From assembly GCA_029975475.1 (NCBI GenBank), contig JARKPB010000018.1, positions 1-64,000 of the forward strand: a DNA stretch of 64,000 bases, read 5' to 3'. How positions within the stretch are numbered: position 1 is the stretch's first letter; each line of letters starts with the position of its first letter. A program made the position numbers and the translations under genes. The DNA comes from Anaerolineaceae bacterium (GTDB lineage: Bacteria; Chloroflexota; Anaerolineae; Anaerolineales; Anaerolineaceae). This document shows, in pieces, positions 8,522 to 16,876 of the stretch. Below the pieces are notes generated by a model. The model saw nothing but the letters and a program-made list of their open reading frames with translations. It ran no database searches and had not been told where the DNA came from.

Positions 8522-8737
8522 TTATTTCTTCTCCGCAGCCTCATCCGTTTGATCAGGCTGCTCAAGCGGTTCATCGGTTTTGCCGGTAAACAAGCGCTTG
8601 ATCTTCTTCCAGTAAACCTTGATTAGATACGCCCCCCCCAGAGCGGCAGCGACCAGCATCTGGATCAGGATCGACCCTGAACCGGGGTCAAGGTAAGCCA
8701 TCGGTTTGACAACAACAGGAAGCAATTCAAAGTGCAT
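8522..8737 (-). CDS. Small single-pass membrane protein, MAYLDPGSGS type
   Basis: A 71-residue protein with the motif AYLDPGSGSILIQMLVAA, a hydrophobic segment (residues about 20-42), a basic patch (KVYWKKIKRLF) and an acidic tail. Small proteins with this YLDPGSGS motif are known next to methyltransferases and alkaline-phosphatase-like proteins of surface glycan loci, but I know of no assigned function. The start ATG at 8735-8737 has AAAAGGAA before it; an internal Met13 has no ribosome site. The stop abuts the methyltransferase start without a gap. Confidence 0.8.
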   Translation of the reverse strand: MHFELLPVVVKPMAYLDPGSGSILIQMLVAAALGGAYLIKVYWKKIKRLFTGKTDEPLEQPDQTDEAAEKK

Positions 8738-8762
8738 TTTGAGTTCCTTTTTTCAAGCGCGC

Positions 8763-9635
8763 TTATTTTACCATGCGCAGCTTTTTCATAGATGAAAGCT
8801 CGCTCTCGTAGACTTTTTTAACTCCATCGCCCAGCGACGCTTCGGTGACCCGGATATACTTGACCAGGCGTTCAAAACCGCCCGGCTCCACCGAAGCCGC
8901 CTGGTCGCTGCCCCACATGGCGCGGTCGAGGGTGATGTGACGTTCCACCATGCATGCGCCCAGCGAGACCGCAACCACCGATGGAATCAACCCCACCTCG
9001 TGGCCGGAATAGCCAATCGGGACATCAAATTCTTTTTTGAGCGTTTGGATCATCAATAAATTCAGTTCGCTCGGGTCGCACGGATACGTGCTGGTGGCGT
9101 GGGTGATCACCAGGTCTTTTAAGCCTAAAACGCCCACCGCGGCGCGGATCTGTTCCATGGTGGACATTCCGGTGGAGAGAATCACCGGCCGGCCGGTCTT
9201 CCGCAGGTGTTTGAGCAGCTCGTGATCGGTCAATGAAGCCGAAGGAACCTTGTAGGCGACCGTGTCAAAGGCTTCCATAAAATCAACCGAGGGAATATCC
9301 CACACGGAAGCAAACCAGGTGATGCCGATTTCTTTACAGTACCGGTCGATCTCCCGGTATTCCGTTTCGCCAAATTCGACTTTATGACGGTATTCCAGAT
9401 AGGTGATTAAACCCCAGGGCGTTTCGCGGATTTGCCCCTGCTGCTCCACCGGCACACACAATTCCGGGGTGCGCTTCTGGAACTTGACCGCATCCACACC
9501 AGCCTCTTTGGCTGCCGCGATCAGTTTTTTTGCAATCGCCACATCGCCGTTGTGATTGATGCCAATTTCCGCCACCACATAGGTCGGGTGTCCATTGCCG
9601 ACATAACGGTCACCAATTTTGACAGCATTACTCAT
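8763..9635 (-). CDS. NeuB-family nonulosonate synthase lacking the SAF domain
   Basis: A 290-residue TIM-barrel enzyme that should condense phosphoenolpyruvate with a hexosamine to form a nine-carbon acidic sugar. Family motifs are AEIGINHNGD (residues about 22-31), AVKFQKR (about 48-54), STGMSTMEQI and GYSGHEVG, all in the expected order. The usual enzyme has about 345 residues, with a C-terminal antifreeze-like SAF domain that lids the active site of the partner subunit; that domain is absent. The second NeuB homologue at 18004-19071 keeps it. The next gene downstream is a CMP-sugar synthetase-phosphatase fusion, consistent with one pathway. The exact sugar (Neu, Leg, KDN or other) is not decided. 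Confidence 0.88.
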   Translation of the reverse strand: MSNAVKIGDRYVGNGHPTYVVAEIGINHNGDVAIAKKLIAAAKEAGVDAVKFQKRTPELCVPVEQQGQIRETPWGLITYLEYRHKVEFGETEYREIDRYCKEIGITWFASVWDIPSVDFMEAFDTVAYKVPSASLTDHELLKHLRKTGRPVILSTGMSTMEQIRAAVGVLGLKDLVITHATSTYPCDPSELNLLMIQTLKKEFDVPIGYSGHEVGLIPSVVAVSLGACMVERHITLDRAMWGSDQAASVEPGGFERLVKYIRVTEASLGDGVKKVYESELSSMKKLRMVK

Positions 9636-9647
9636 GATCAGCTCCTT

Positions 9648-10874
9648 TTATTGCCTGTATTTCAAAATCATATCGCAGATTTCCCGGACGGCCCCATGTC
9701 CGCCACTGCGAGTCAGCACGAGATCGGCCTGAGGCAGCACCTCGGGCTGCGCATCTGCGACCACCACCGCGCAGCCAACCAGATCGAAGCACGGCAGGTC
9801 GTTAATATCATTGCCAACAAAAACCACATGGTCTGGCCGAATATTTTTTTCTGTGAGATAACGGCGCAGCGTATCGGCTTTGTCCGCGACGCCGTGAAGG
9901 TAGGGAAGCTTCATTTTATTACACCGGGCAGCCACCACCGGGTCGGTTTCTGTAGAAAGGACCATGGCCGGGATTCCCGCTTTCATCATCCGCTGCAATC
10001 CCATGCTGTCGGAGCGGTAAGCGGCTACAAATTCTTCTCCCTGCCCGTTTACCCAGACGCGGTTATCCGTCATCACCCCGTCAAAATCGAAAACGACCAG
10101 TTCAACCGGATCTGGCAGTCCCCGCCGCGCTCGTCCGGGGTGAACCATATCCAGCCCGCCGTAATACACCAGCCATTCCGCCCGCTGCCAGTCAGAGGGA
10201 TTATCAATATCCACGGTATAGCGCGGATCGACCAGCACCGGCAGGATCAGGCTGCCGCTCATACTGCCCTGCTCCAGGATCGCTCGCGGACGGATCGCAT
10301 CAATATGCCCGGTCTGCCAGTAGGTAGACGGCAGCGACTGGCGCGGCGCGTTGAAGGGTTCCGCCAGACCTTCAACCCGCAGCAGCGGTACCAGCGCGCC
10401 TGTGGATGGCTCGATCCGCCACATTTTATACGGATTCTGGCCAGACGGAACCACCCCGCGAACCGAATCGGCTTCCGGGTGGGAGAGCAGCAGCTCAACC
10501 GTTTCATCTACCAGACCTACCGGCCGGACCGGTGAAGTTGGCCTGAGTTGCACAATCACATCCGGGTGGTAATTCTCGTGCTGCGCCAGCCAACGCAAGG
10601 CATGTTCAAACACCGGCAGGTCGAGCGTGGTGTCTTGAGCCAGCTCGGCCGGGCGCATAAACGGGGTTTCAGCGCCAAGCGAGCGGGCCACCGCTGCGAT
10701 TTCCTCATCATCGGTTGAGACAATCACCCGGGTGACCAGTTTCGCCTTCAGCCCCGCGGCAATGCTGTAGCCAATCAAGGGGCAGCCAGCGAAGCTGCGG
10801 ATATTCTTGCGGGGAATACCCTTTGACCCACCGCGGGCGGGAATAACCGCCAGCACTTCTGCTCGGGTTACCAT
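9648..10874 (-). CDS. CMP-nonulosonate synthetase fused to a KdsC-like HAD phosphatase
   Basis: A 408-residue two-domain enzyme. Residues 1-230 are a cytidylyltransferase (VIPARGGSKGIPRKNI at about 10-25), which activates the acidic sugar with CTP. Residues about 245-408 are a HAD phosphatase of the KdsC type (VVFDFDGVMTD with both catalytic Asp, STET, HGVADK, VGNDINDL). The phosphatase probably removes the 9-phosphate left by a synthase that uses a phosphorylated hexose, as in KDN and vertebrate-like sialic acid routes. It overlaps the upstream SDR gene by seven bases and has GGAGG before its ATG. Confidence 0.9.
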   Translation of the reverse strand: MVTRAEVLAVIPARGGSKGIPRKNIRSFAGCPLIGYSIAAGLKAKLVTRVIVSTDDEEIAAVARSLGAETPFMRPAELAQDTTLDLPVFEHALRWLAQHENYHPDVIVQLRPTSPVRPVGLVDETVELLLSHPEADSVRGVVPSGQNPYKMWRIEPSTGALVPLLRVEGLAEPFNAPRQSLPSTYWQTGHIDAIRPRAILEQGSMSGSLILPVLVDPRYTVDIDNPSDWQRAEWLVYYGGLDMVHPGRARRGLPDPVELVVFDFDGVMTDNRVWVNGQGEEFVAAYRSDSMGLQRMMKAGIPAMVLSTETDPVVAARCNKMKLPYLHGVADKADTLRRYLTEKNIRPDHVVFVGNDINDLPCFDLVGCAVVVADAQPEVLPQADLVLTRSGGHGAVREICDMILKYRQ

Positions 10875-11695
10875 GCCGTCCAGCCTCCATCCACCACCAG
10901 ATTGGAACCAGTCATGTAGCTGGAAGCGTCAGACGCCAGGTAAAGCAAAGCGCCGCTCATTTCATCCTTTTTTGCCATCCGGCCCAGCACGGTGCGGGCG
11001 GAATAATTTTGAACAAAGACGTCGTCATGCTGGTTGAATACACCGCCAGGGGTCAGACAGTTGGCGCGAATATTGCGGCCGGCATAATAGGTCGCCAGGT
11101 AGCGGGTTAACCCCAGCACGCCCGCTTTGGTAACCGAATAAAAAACCGGTTTAAACGCCTGGCGGCTCTCACCCGGACGGCGGTAAATCCGCTGATCGGG
11201 ACCCACCAGCCCGTAGGTCGAGCAGATGTTGATAATCACACCATGCTCCTGCGCCAGCATCGGTTGAACGGCTGCCTGCGCGCACAGGAACATCCCGGTC
11301 AGGTTGACATCCAGCGCCTCTTTCCAGGCGGTCAGCGGATAGGTCTCAAAGGCGTTGGCGCCTTGTTCGCCCAGGTGGCTGCTGTCAAATTTGGGATCTA
11401 ACGCCGCCGAACACACCAGGATATCCAGACGGCCAAATTTCTCCAGGGTCAGACCGACCATATTATTCACCGATTCCGGCCGGGTAACATCCACGCCCAG
11501 CGGAAGGACTGAAAGGTCGTCACGCTTGAGTTGATTGGCCGCGTCGATAGCAGCTGTTTCATTAAAATCTGCCATGACGACTCGCGCGCCGGCTTCAGCC
11601 AGAGTGCGGCAAAATTCTTTGCCCAGCAGCCCGGCGCCGCCGGTGACCACCGCTACCTGTCCATCCAGGCGGAATTTATCCAAAATGGTGCTCAT
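10868..11695 (-). CDS. SDR oxidoreductase, PtmA-like
   Basis: A 275-residue short-chain dehydrogenase. It has the NAD-binding motif VVTGGAGLLGKEF (residues about 15-27), the catalytic Ser in NICSTYG and the YSVTK (Tyr-x3-Lys) pair. The C-terminal stretch SDASSYMTGSNLVVDGGW is typical of the subgroup called flagellin modification protein PtmA, found beside nonulosonate genes in Campylobacter-type glycan loci. Placement directly upstream of the CMP-sugar synthetase supports a role in making the hexosamine precursor or in modifying the acidic sugar. ATG at 11693-11695 follows GGAGGATAATGGATC. Confidence 0.85.
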   Translation of the reverse strand: MSTILDKFRLDGQVAVVTGGAGLLGKEFCRTLAEAGARVVMADFNETAAIDAANQLKRDDLSVLPLGVDVTRPESVNNMVGLTLEKFGRLDILVCSAALDPKFDSSHLGEQGANAFETYPLTAWKEALDVNLTGMFLCAQAAVQPMLAQEHGVIINICSTYGLVGPDQRIYRRPGESRQAFKPVFYSVTKAGVLGLTRYLATYYAGRNIRANCLTPGGVFNQHDDVFVQNYSARTVLGRMAKKDEMSGALLYLASDASSYMTGSNLVVDGGWTAW

Positions 11696-11712
11696 GATCC
11701 ATTATCCTCCGG

Positions 11713-12702
11713 TTAATTTTGGATCGGAACCACCTGGCCGGCGCGCGCAGATGCGTGCGCGGCGGCGACCAGTTCCATGTCTTTGATACCGTCTTCCAGC
11801 GTGCAGATCGGATCTTCTTTTCCCGCGACAACCTGGATAAAATGGCGCATCTCGGCCAGAAACAGGTGATTGCGCTCAAAACCATCTGGCGGCAAAAAGA
11901 CAGACTCTGGCTGATCGGGCAGCAGCAAGCGCGCCGCGCCGTCGCTGTTATCCCAGCGCAGGGTACCACCGCTTCCCAGAATTTCCAGCCGGTGCGCGCC
12001 AGGGCGCTGGAAGTAATTCAGATGCACGCTCCCCAGCACACCCCTGGTAAAACGCAGCCCGATTTCAGCCACATCCTCAACACTGATTTCCAGGTCAGAA
12101 ATTTTACCGCTGAATCCCCATAACGCGCTGACCTCGCCCAGCAGCCAGCGCAGGTAATCCAGCGGGTGGGACAACGTGCCAATCACCCCGCCGCCCAAAT
12201 CTGCGCGGGCTGCGTAAGACTGGCGATAATCCTCCCAGGGATGCCAGCCGGGCAGGAACTCGCCCCAGTGGGCGCGGACCGACAGCGGTTCGCCGATGGC
12301 GCCTTCCTCCAGCAGCGACTTGATTTTGTTTAACCCGGGATGAAAGCGGAACTGGTAGCCCATCAGCAGCCGTCCGCCGCCGGACTGCAGCGCCTGTTCC
12401 AGCCGCGAAATGCCGTCCAGACTTGCGGCGATCGGTTTTTCCATCAAGATTGAACAGCCCATTTCCGCGGCCGGGACAGCCACTTCCAGGTGCAGCGCGG
12501 TCGGATTGCTGATAATGACCGCGTCCGGGCGGTGCCCCAGGGCAGCCACCAGGCTTGTTTCAACCGGGAATCCTTCCAATTCGTCAACCGGGATCGTGCT
12601 GCGGTTGGTGCGGTAGAGGACGATATCGCGTTCGCCCAATTCCAGCAGATTGCGGAAATGCCGCCGGCCAATCGAGCCAAAACCAGCCACCAGAAATTTC
12701 AT
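11713..12702 (-). CDS. Gfo/Idh/MocA-family NAD-dependent oxidoreductase
   Basis: A 329-residue two-domain dehydrogenase. It has an N-terminal Rossmann domain (FLVAGFGSIGRRHFRNL, residues about 3-19) and the family signature CSILMEKPIA at about 90-99 with the conserved Lys-Pro. It probably oxidises or reduces a nucleotide- or phospho-sugar of the cluster. The start at 12700-12702 is chosen because AGGAGGAAAAGGC precedes it and it overlaps the upstream stop as ATGA; an upstream in-frame start would run into the neighbour. The substrate is not predictable. Confidence 0.88.
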   Translation of the reverse strand: MKFLVAGFGSIGRRHFRNLLELGERDIVLYRTNRSTIPVDELEGFPVETSLVAALGHRPDAVIISNPTALHLEVAVPAAEMGCSILMEKPIAASLDGISRLEQALQSGGGRLLMGYQFRFHPGLNKIKSLLEEGAIGEPLSVRAHWGEFLPGWHPWEDYRQSYAARADLGGGVIGTLSHPLDYLRWLLGEVSALWGFSGKISDLEISVEDVAEIGLRFTRGVLGSVHLNYFQRPGAHRLEILGSGGTLRWDNSDGAARLLLPDQPESVFLPPDGFERNHLFLAEMRHFIQVVAGKEDPICTLEDGIKDMELVAAAHASARAGQVVPIQN

Positions 12703-14159
12703 GCCTTTTCCTCCTGCCGCGCGAATCGTTCCACCAGAGAGGCCAAATATTCGCCGGTGCGGCGTCCCGCGCTGCCGTCGGTAAACGTGCATTCATCGCG
12801 GACAAATTGCTGGCGGGCGGCCTGGTCCGCGGAGGGATCCTGCAAATAACGATTGATCGCGGCCGCCAGTTCTTCCTCAGTCATCGCTGCCCGGCCCGCG
12901 CCCGCCTGGCGGAAGCGTTGATGGGTTGGCCATTCGCCAATTTCAGAAAGTTTCAGGGAAAATTTTCCCGGCGTGTTCCACCCTCCGGGAACATCCAGGC
13001 AAACGGCAACAATTGGGCGGTCATGAATGGCCGTTTCCACCACCATGGTTGAATAGACCGTCAGAAACACATCGGCATAAGCCATCATGGACGCCTTTTC
13101 GGGCATATCTTCGCCGCTGTAATAGCCCAGTTCTCCGCCCAGCGGGACGGGCTCTACCAGGTGAACGTGAGGATATTCGCGCGTCAGCTGACGGACGCGT
13201 TCCGCCTCTTTTTCATACAGGCTGCCCTTCATGAAGTGATTGGGGTGCAGGCGGATCAGCAGCTGACAGGGTTCGCTGAGCTGATCTGAATTCACCAGTC
13301 GCGCCAGGGTCTCAATATTGCGGATATTGGGAGAAAAGGTCACGAAACTGCAGGCGTACGCCAGCAGGCGCCGCTGCGGGTCGAGGTGATGCAGCCGGTA
13401 ATATTCATCCCGCGGCATCAACCAGGTTTTGCGGAAATAGCCGTCGTAAGAGGGGATCCCGCCGACGTGAACGCGCTCAGGCGCCCAGTCAGATCCCTCT
13501 ACCAGTTCCGTCTTTTGAATCTCCGACCAACAGGTAATCCAGTTGACCGGCGCGCCCGGCAGGCGGTACGAACTGGGATTATCCCAGCCGACAATCACCG
13601 CGGCGGTTTGAATCCCGCGCGCAGCCGCCTCGCGCAGCAGGTAACGGTCAAAACGCCAGCCCGGGGTGCTGGCAACCACCAGATCAGGTTGATATTGATC
13701 CAGCAGGTCAGCGTAGATGGCTGGCGTAAAGCGCTGCTGGGCGTTTACCAGCCAGCGCCTCGCGAGGCGCGAGCGGCGCAACACCCAGGTGGCCAGGCTA
13801 ATCAAGGGCATGATCCATTTTCCGCGGCGGGAGGTTTCCACCCCCATTTGCCGCAAATGGCCGTCCATCGCGGTGGTGTTGATTCGTCTGGAACCGCCCA
13901 TCCAGCGCAAAAAGTGAAGCCAGTATTGCCAGCGGTGATGATCGCGCTCAAAATAGCGGCGCGCCTGGTCTAAACGCAGACCCTCAACGGTCAGCCCGGG
14001 ACGGCCAAACCTTTTGGTGATTTGATCTTTTAAGCCGTCATCCGTGAGCAAAACGACTTCTATTCCAGCCTCAAGCAATGCCGAAAGCACATCTGTTTGC
14101 AGAAAATACACCACTGCCAGGCCGTGGTCTGCGCTGATCATAATGCGTTTGTTTGCCAT
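12699..14159 (-). CDS. GT-B-like glycosyl/glycerophosphate transferase, unassigned
   Basis: A 486-residue cytosolic protein. Features are MISADHGLAVVYFLQTDVL at the start (a Rossmann-like first strand), IQTAAVIVGWDNPSS near the middle, LLIRLHPNHF, and ADVFLTVYSTMVVETAIHDR near residue 380. This pattern (RxHP, then a Ser/Thr-rich loop and an acidic site) is shared by CDP-glycerol glycerophosphotransferase-like and capsule glycosyltransferases. The N-terminal region is unlike the paralogue pair at 3870 and 21972. It is coupled to the Gfo/Idh gene by an ATGA overlap. Role in polysaccharide assembly is inferred from context. Confidence 0.72.
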   Translation of the reverse strand: MANKRIMISADHGLAVVYFLQTDVLSALLEAGIEVVLLTDDGLKDQITKRFGRPGLTVEGLRLDQARRYFERDHHRWQYWLHFLRWMGGSRRINTTAMDGHLRQMGVETSRRGKWIMPLISLATWVLRRSRLARRWLVNAQQRFTPAIYADLLDQYQPDLVVASTPGWRFDRYLLREAAARGIQTAAVIVGWDNPSSYRLPGAPVNWITCWSEIQKTELVEGSDWAPERVHVGGIPSYDGYFRKTWLMPRDEYYRLHHLDPQRRLLAYACSFVTFSPNIRNIETLARLVNSDQLSEPCQLLIRLHPNHFMKGSLYEKEAERVRQLTREYPHVHLVEPVPLGGELGYYSGEDMPEKASMMAYADVFLTVYSTMVVETAIHDRPIVAVCLDVPGGWNTPGKFSLKLSEIGEWPTHQRFRQAGAGRAAMTEEELAAAINRYLQDPSADQAARQQFVRDECTFTDGSAGRRTGEYLASLVERFARQEEKA

Positions 14160-14193
14160 AAAAGCGGTTCAATCCTTTTTCGCAGCGCGAACG

Positions 14194-15141
14194 CTAGGGA
14201 TTATAAAGCCTGAAAATGCGGTCATACAGCCAGAGCAACGGCTTTTTGATGAGCGGGAAATCCCACACACCGCGCTGGCGGGTGGCAGCCGGAGGCTGCA
14301 GTGCTTTGTGGCGCAGATGCGGTGGCAGCGTATTGCTCATATTTTGAACCAGCGGATCGGCGGTCATCAAACGCAGATAACCGCGGTCGTTCAGACCCCG
14401 ATCCAGCATGCGCACCTGCCCCATGGGCCGGTCCATGTTAAACGGCACAAATTCATTCAAGACCGCTTTCCAGCCCACAAACTGAAAATGATTGGCGCCG
14501 GCATACGCCGTTACGCCTTTATAGGTCAGGCGCACATCCTGTGTGCTGGCATAGACCTCTTCAATCTTTCCTTCCGGATACCCCATGGTCTCGGCGAATT
14601 CTTTATACATCTCCCAGGACATGAGCTGCCCTTCTTCCACCCTTACATCCGGGGTAGAAGCAGCCCAGGCCTGCACACTGGTGTAAAGCTCGGATGGAGT
14701 GCGCAGCGGCCGGGCGGTCACCATTCCCACCCGCGGATAGGTTTCAAGCACTTCAACCGATTTTGACAGCCAACCGGGATAAAAGAGCGCATCGCTATCG
14801 CTGTAAGCGATAATTTCACCCGGCGCTGCCGCAAAAATGACATTCCAGGCGCCGCCTTTTCCCAGATTTTTTTCAGATAGCAGCAGATACTGGATGCGGC
14901 CAGCCCGCTGTTCATTCACCAGATAATCAACCACCTCGGCGCACGAGCCGTTGTCAAAGACCATCAGATCAAACGGCAAATCCGCGCCTTCCCGCAGTGA
15001 GGTCAGGCAAACCTTCAATACATCCAGGGTTTCGGTATAAAAGCCGCTTAAAAAGGGGATGTAATTTAATACCGCAGCAGTGATGCGGGCTGGTTTCGCG
15101 ACTTCTTTGGCAGCTTTGGCTGGATTTTGTCCGATACGCAT
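14194..15141 (-). CDS. Family 2-type glycosyltransferase
   Basis: A 315-residue GT-A protein. It has the DLMVFDNGSCAEVVDYL motif (residues about 58-74), then NLGKGGAWNVIF and IIAYSDSDALFYPGW, which supply the nucleotide-sugar and metal (DSD) site. The C-terminus is basic and amphipathic. GGGAG lies nine bases before the ATG at 15139-15141. It would add one residue to the glycan; sugar specificity is unknown. Confidence 0.85.
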   Translation of the reverse strand: MRIGQNPAKAAKEVAKPARITAAVLNYIPFLSGFYTETLDVLKVCLTSLREGADLPFDLMVFDNGSCAEVVDYLVNEQRAGRIQYLLLSEKNLGKGGAWNVIFAAAPGEIIAYSDSDALFYPGWLSKSVEVLETYPRVGMVTARPLRTPSELYTSVQAWAASTPDVRVEEGQLMSWEMYKEFAETMGYPEGKIEEVYASTQDVRLTYKGVTAYAGANHFQFVGWKAVLNEFVPFNMDRPMGQVRMLDRGLNDRGYLRLMTADPLVQNMSNTLPPHLRHKALQPPAATRQRGVWDFPLIKKPLLWLYDRIFRLYNP

Positions 15142-15166
15142 GAGTCAGGCTCCCTGAGATAGATAC

Positions 15167-16102
15167 TCAACCTTGGTTGGGCTGTTCGCGCCGATTCCGC
15201 AGATACTGGCGGAATTCGCGGTAGGCTCTGACCGGGTGAAAAACGGCAAAAAAGACCTGCGCCAGCCATTTCGAACGCAGGCTGATCAGGGGGAAAATTT
15301 CGACCTCGCGCCAAAATTTATCCCAGGTCAGGCGGGGACGCAGGATGCGTCCGCCGGTCATCCGGCGGTTGCAGTCGCGCAAATGAAAGATGACGCGTTT
15401 CCCGCCAGCCAGACGGACATTCTCGCCGGTTTCTGGCAGGCGGTAATGCGGCTGCCCGCCCGGGAGGTGGTGATAATCATGCTGCTGATGAATGATCATG
15501 ACCTGTTCGCTGCAGTCCACTGCCGGCCAACCCTGTGCGCGCGCCTGGTAGATCATCCAGTTGTCCCAGCCTGCCCGCCCGATGGCAAAATCCGGGATGC
15601 TGGTAAAGCAGCCCCGCGGGAATAAGAAATAATCGCTGCCGGTGGCCACATGCAGGCGCCCCTGAGCGGCGACCTGATCGCGCAAACGCGTTTCATAATC
15701 GCCAGAAAAATCGATCAGCCCGGTCACCTCCAGATCCCAGCGGCGGCCCACCAGCATAAACTCAGGCATTCGCGCCGAAGCCAGTTCAGCGGCAGCCAGA
15801 AGATCCGGCAGCAGGATGATATCCGCGTTGACGTAAGCCAGCAGCGGGCTGGAGGAATGCTCGCGCGCCAGATGAAAAATCGAGGAAATCAATGGAGTGC
15901 CGTGAGCATTCCGGACGACCTCTGGCAGGTAACCGACCCGGTATTCCCGCGCCACTTCCGCTGCGCCTTCTTCCGCGCCGATTAAAAAAACTTCCACCGC
16001 TTCACTCAGCGCCAGCCAGGAGCGAATCGCGTTTCGCTGGATCAGATCAATATGCGGATGGGTAAAAGGCTTTGGAGCCGTGAAAATGGTCAACTTTGGC
16101 AT
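15167..16102 (-). CDS. Putative GT-A-fold glycosyltransferase
   Basis: A 311-residue protein. It starts with KLTIFTAPKPF, followed by WLALSEAVEVFLIGAEEG and LLAYVNADIILLPDLL (residues about 86-101, with the Asn-Ala-Asp that replaces DxD). It ends in a basic membrane-associating tail (FHPVRAYREFRQYLRNRRE). This layout is typical of small glycosyltransferases found in surface polysaccharide loci, though I cannot name the exact family. Three bases separate its start from the stop of the cytidylyltransferase gene upstream. Confidence 0.7.
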   Translation of the reverse strand: MPKLTIFTAPKPFTHPHIDLIQRNAIRSWLALSEAVEVFLIGAEEGAAEVAREYRVGYLPEVVRNAHGTPLISSIFHLAREHSSSPLLAYVNADIILLPDLLAAAELASARMPEFMLVGRRWDLEVTGLIDFSGDYETRLRDQVAAQGRLHVATGSDYFLFPRGCFTSIPDFAIGRAGWDNWMIYQARAQGWPAVDCSEQVMIIHQQHDYHHLPGGQPHYRLPETGENVRLAGGKRVIFHLRDCNRRMTGGRILRPRLTWDKFWREVEIFPLISLRSKWLAQVFFAVFHPVRAYREFRQYLRNRREQPNQG

Positions 16103-16105
16103 ACT

Positions 16106-16876
16106 TCACCGGTTGCGCTGGTCAATGTCATTGTAAGATTTATGGGCGACGCCAGAATTAATTGCGCTCAGCTCGGGATGCTGCTGGACCAAAGCCAACA
16201 CATCCAGCCAGGAGAAATCATCGCGTCCGCCAAAAGCCGCGGCGATGCGCCGCGCGGCCTCCAGGTCCTGGGGAGTATCCACGGTCCAGCGGTACGAACC
16301 GCAATCCGTTTCATGCTGCAGCAGCAAGGTCTTAAACCGCCCTTCGCTGTCATAGAGGTAGGGCATCACATGTTCGCGTTCATAGGTTTCGCGCGCTTCG
16401 CGCCAGGCGCGTTCGAGTGCAGAAAAAGAAGCCACCTCGGTATCCAGCCCGATCGGGTAGGTACGCCGCCAGGGAGGCGGGAGACGGTTGGCGGCAAAAT
16501 CCACCCCGCTGGCCAGAAAAGCGCGGATGGTTTCATCTACCAACTGCGGATCAAGAAACGGACAATCAGCAGTGATGCGCACCACCACATCCGCCTGAGC
16601 GCTTTTGGCCGCCTGATAAAAGCGGTCCAGAACATCGTAGAGCGACCCGCGGAAACAGGCGATCTGATTTTCGGCGCACCACGCTGCCAGCGGGTCATCA
16701 GCCGGGTCTTTGGTTGTGGCAACCATCACTTGATTAACCAGGCTGGCGCGGCTGGCGCGGCGAACAACCCATTCCAACATTGGGCGGCCTTCGATTGGCA
16801 GCAATACCTTACCCGGCAGGCGGCTTGAGCCCATGCGAGCCTGGATAATCGCGACGATCCGCTGCTCGGTGCTCAC
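16106..16876 (-). CDS. SpsF-like cytidylyltransferase
   Basis: A 256-residue nucleotidyltransferase. The N-terminal motif AIIQARMGSSRLPGKVLLPI (residues about 9-28) and RGSLYDVLDRF are diagnostic of the SpsF branch of CMP-sugar synthetases (spore-coat polysaccharide and pseudaminate-type loci). It should couple CTP to an acidic sugar. GTG at 16874-16876 is the start, preceded by GGGAGGCTGAC and overlapping the glycosyltransferase stop as GTGA. It lies two genes from a SAF-containing NeuB homologue, its likely partner in a second nonulosonate route. Confidence 0.87.
   Translation of the reverse strand: MSTEQRIVAIIQARMGSSRLPGKVLLPIEGRPMLEWVVRRASRASLVNQVMVATTKDPADDPLAAWCAENQIACFRGSLYDVLDRFYQAAKSAQADVVVRITADCPFLDPQLVDETIRAFLASGVDFAANRLPPPWRRTYPIGLDTEVASFSALERAWREARETYEREHVMPYLYDSEGRFKTLLLQHETDCGSYRWTVDTPQDLEAARRIAAAFGGRDDFSWLDVLALVQQHPELSAINSGVAHKSYNDIDQRNR

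Noticed and set aside
9432-10535. 367-codon plus-strand frame
   Set aside because: It is antisense to the NeuB and NeuA-HAD genes and looks like a composition shadow.
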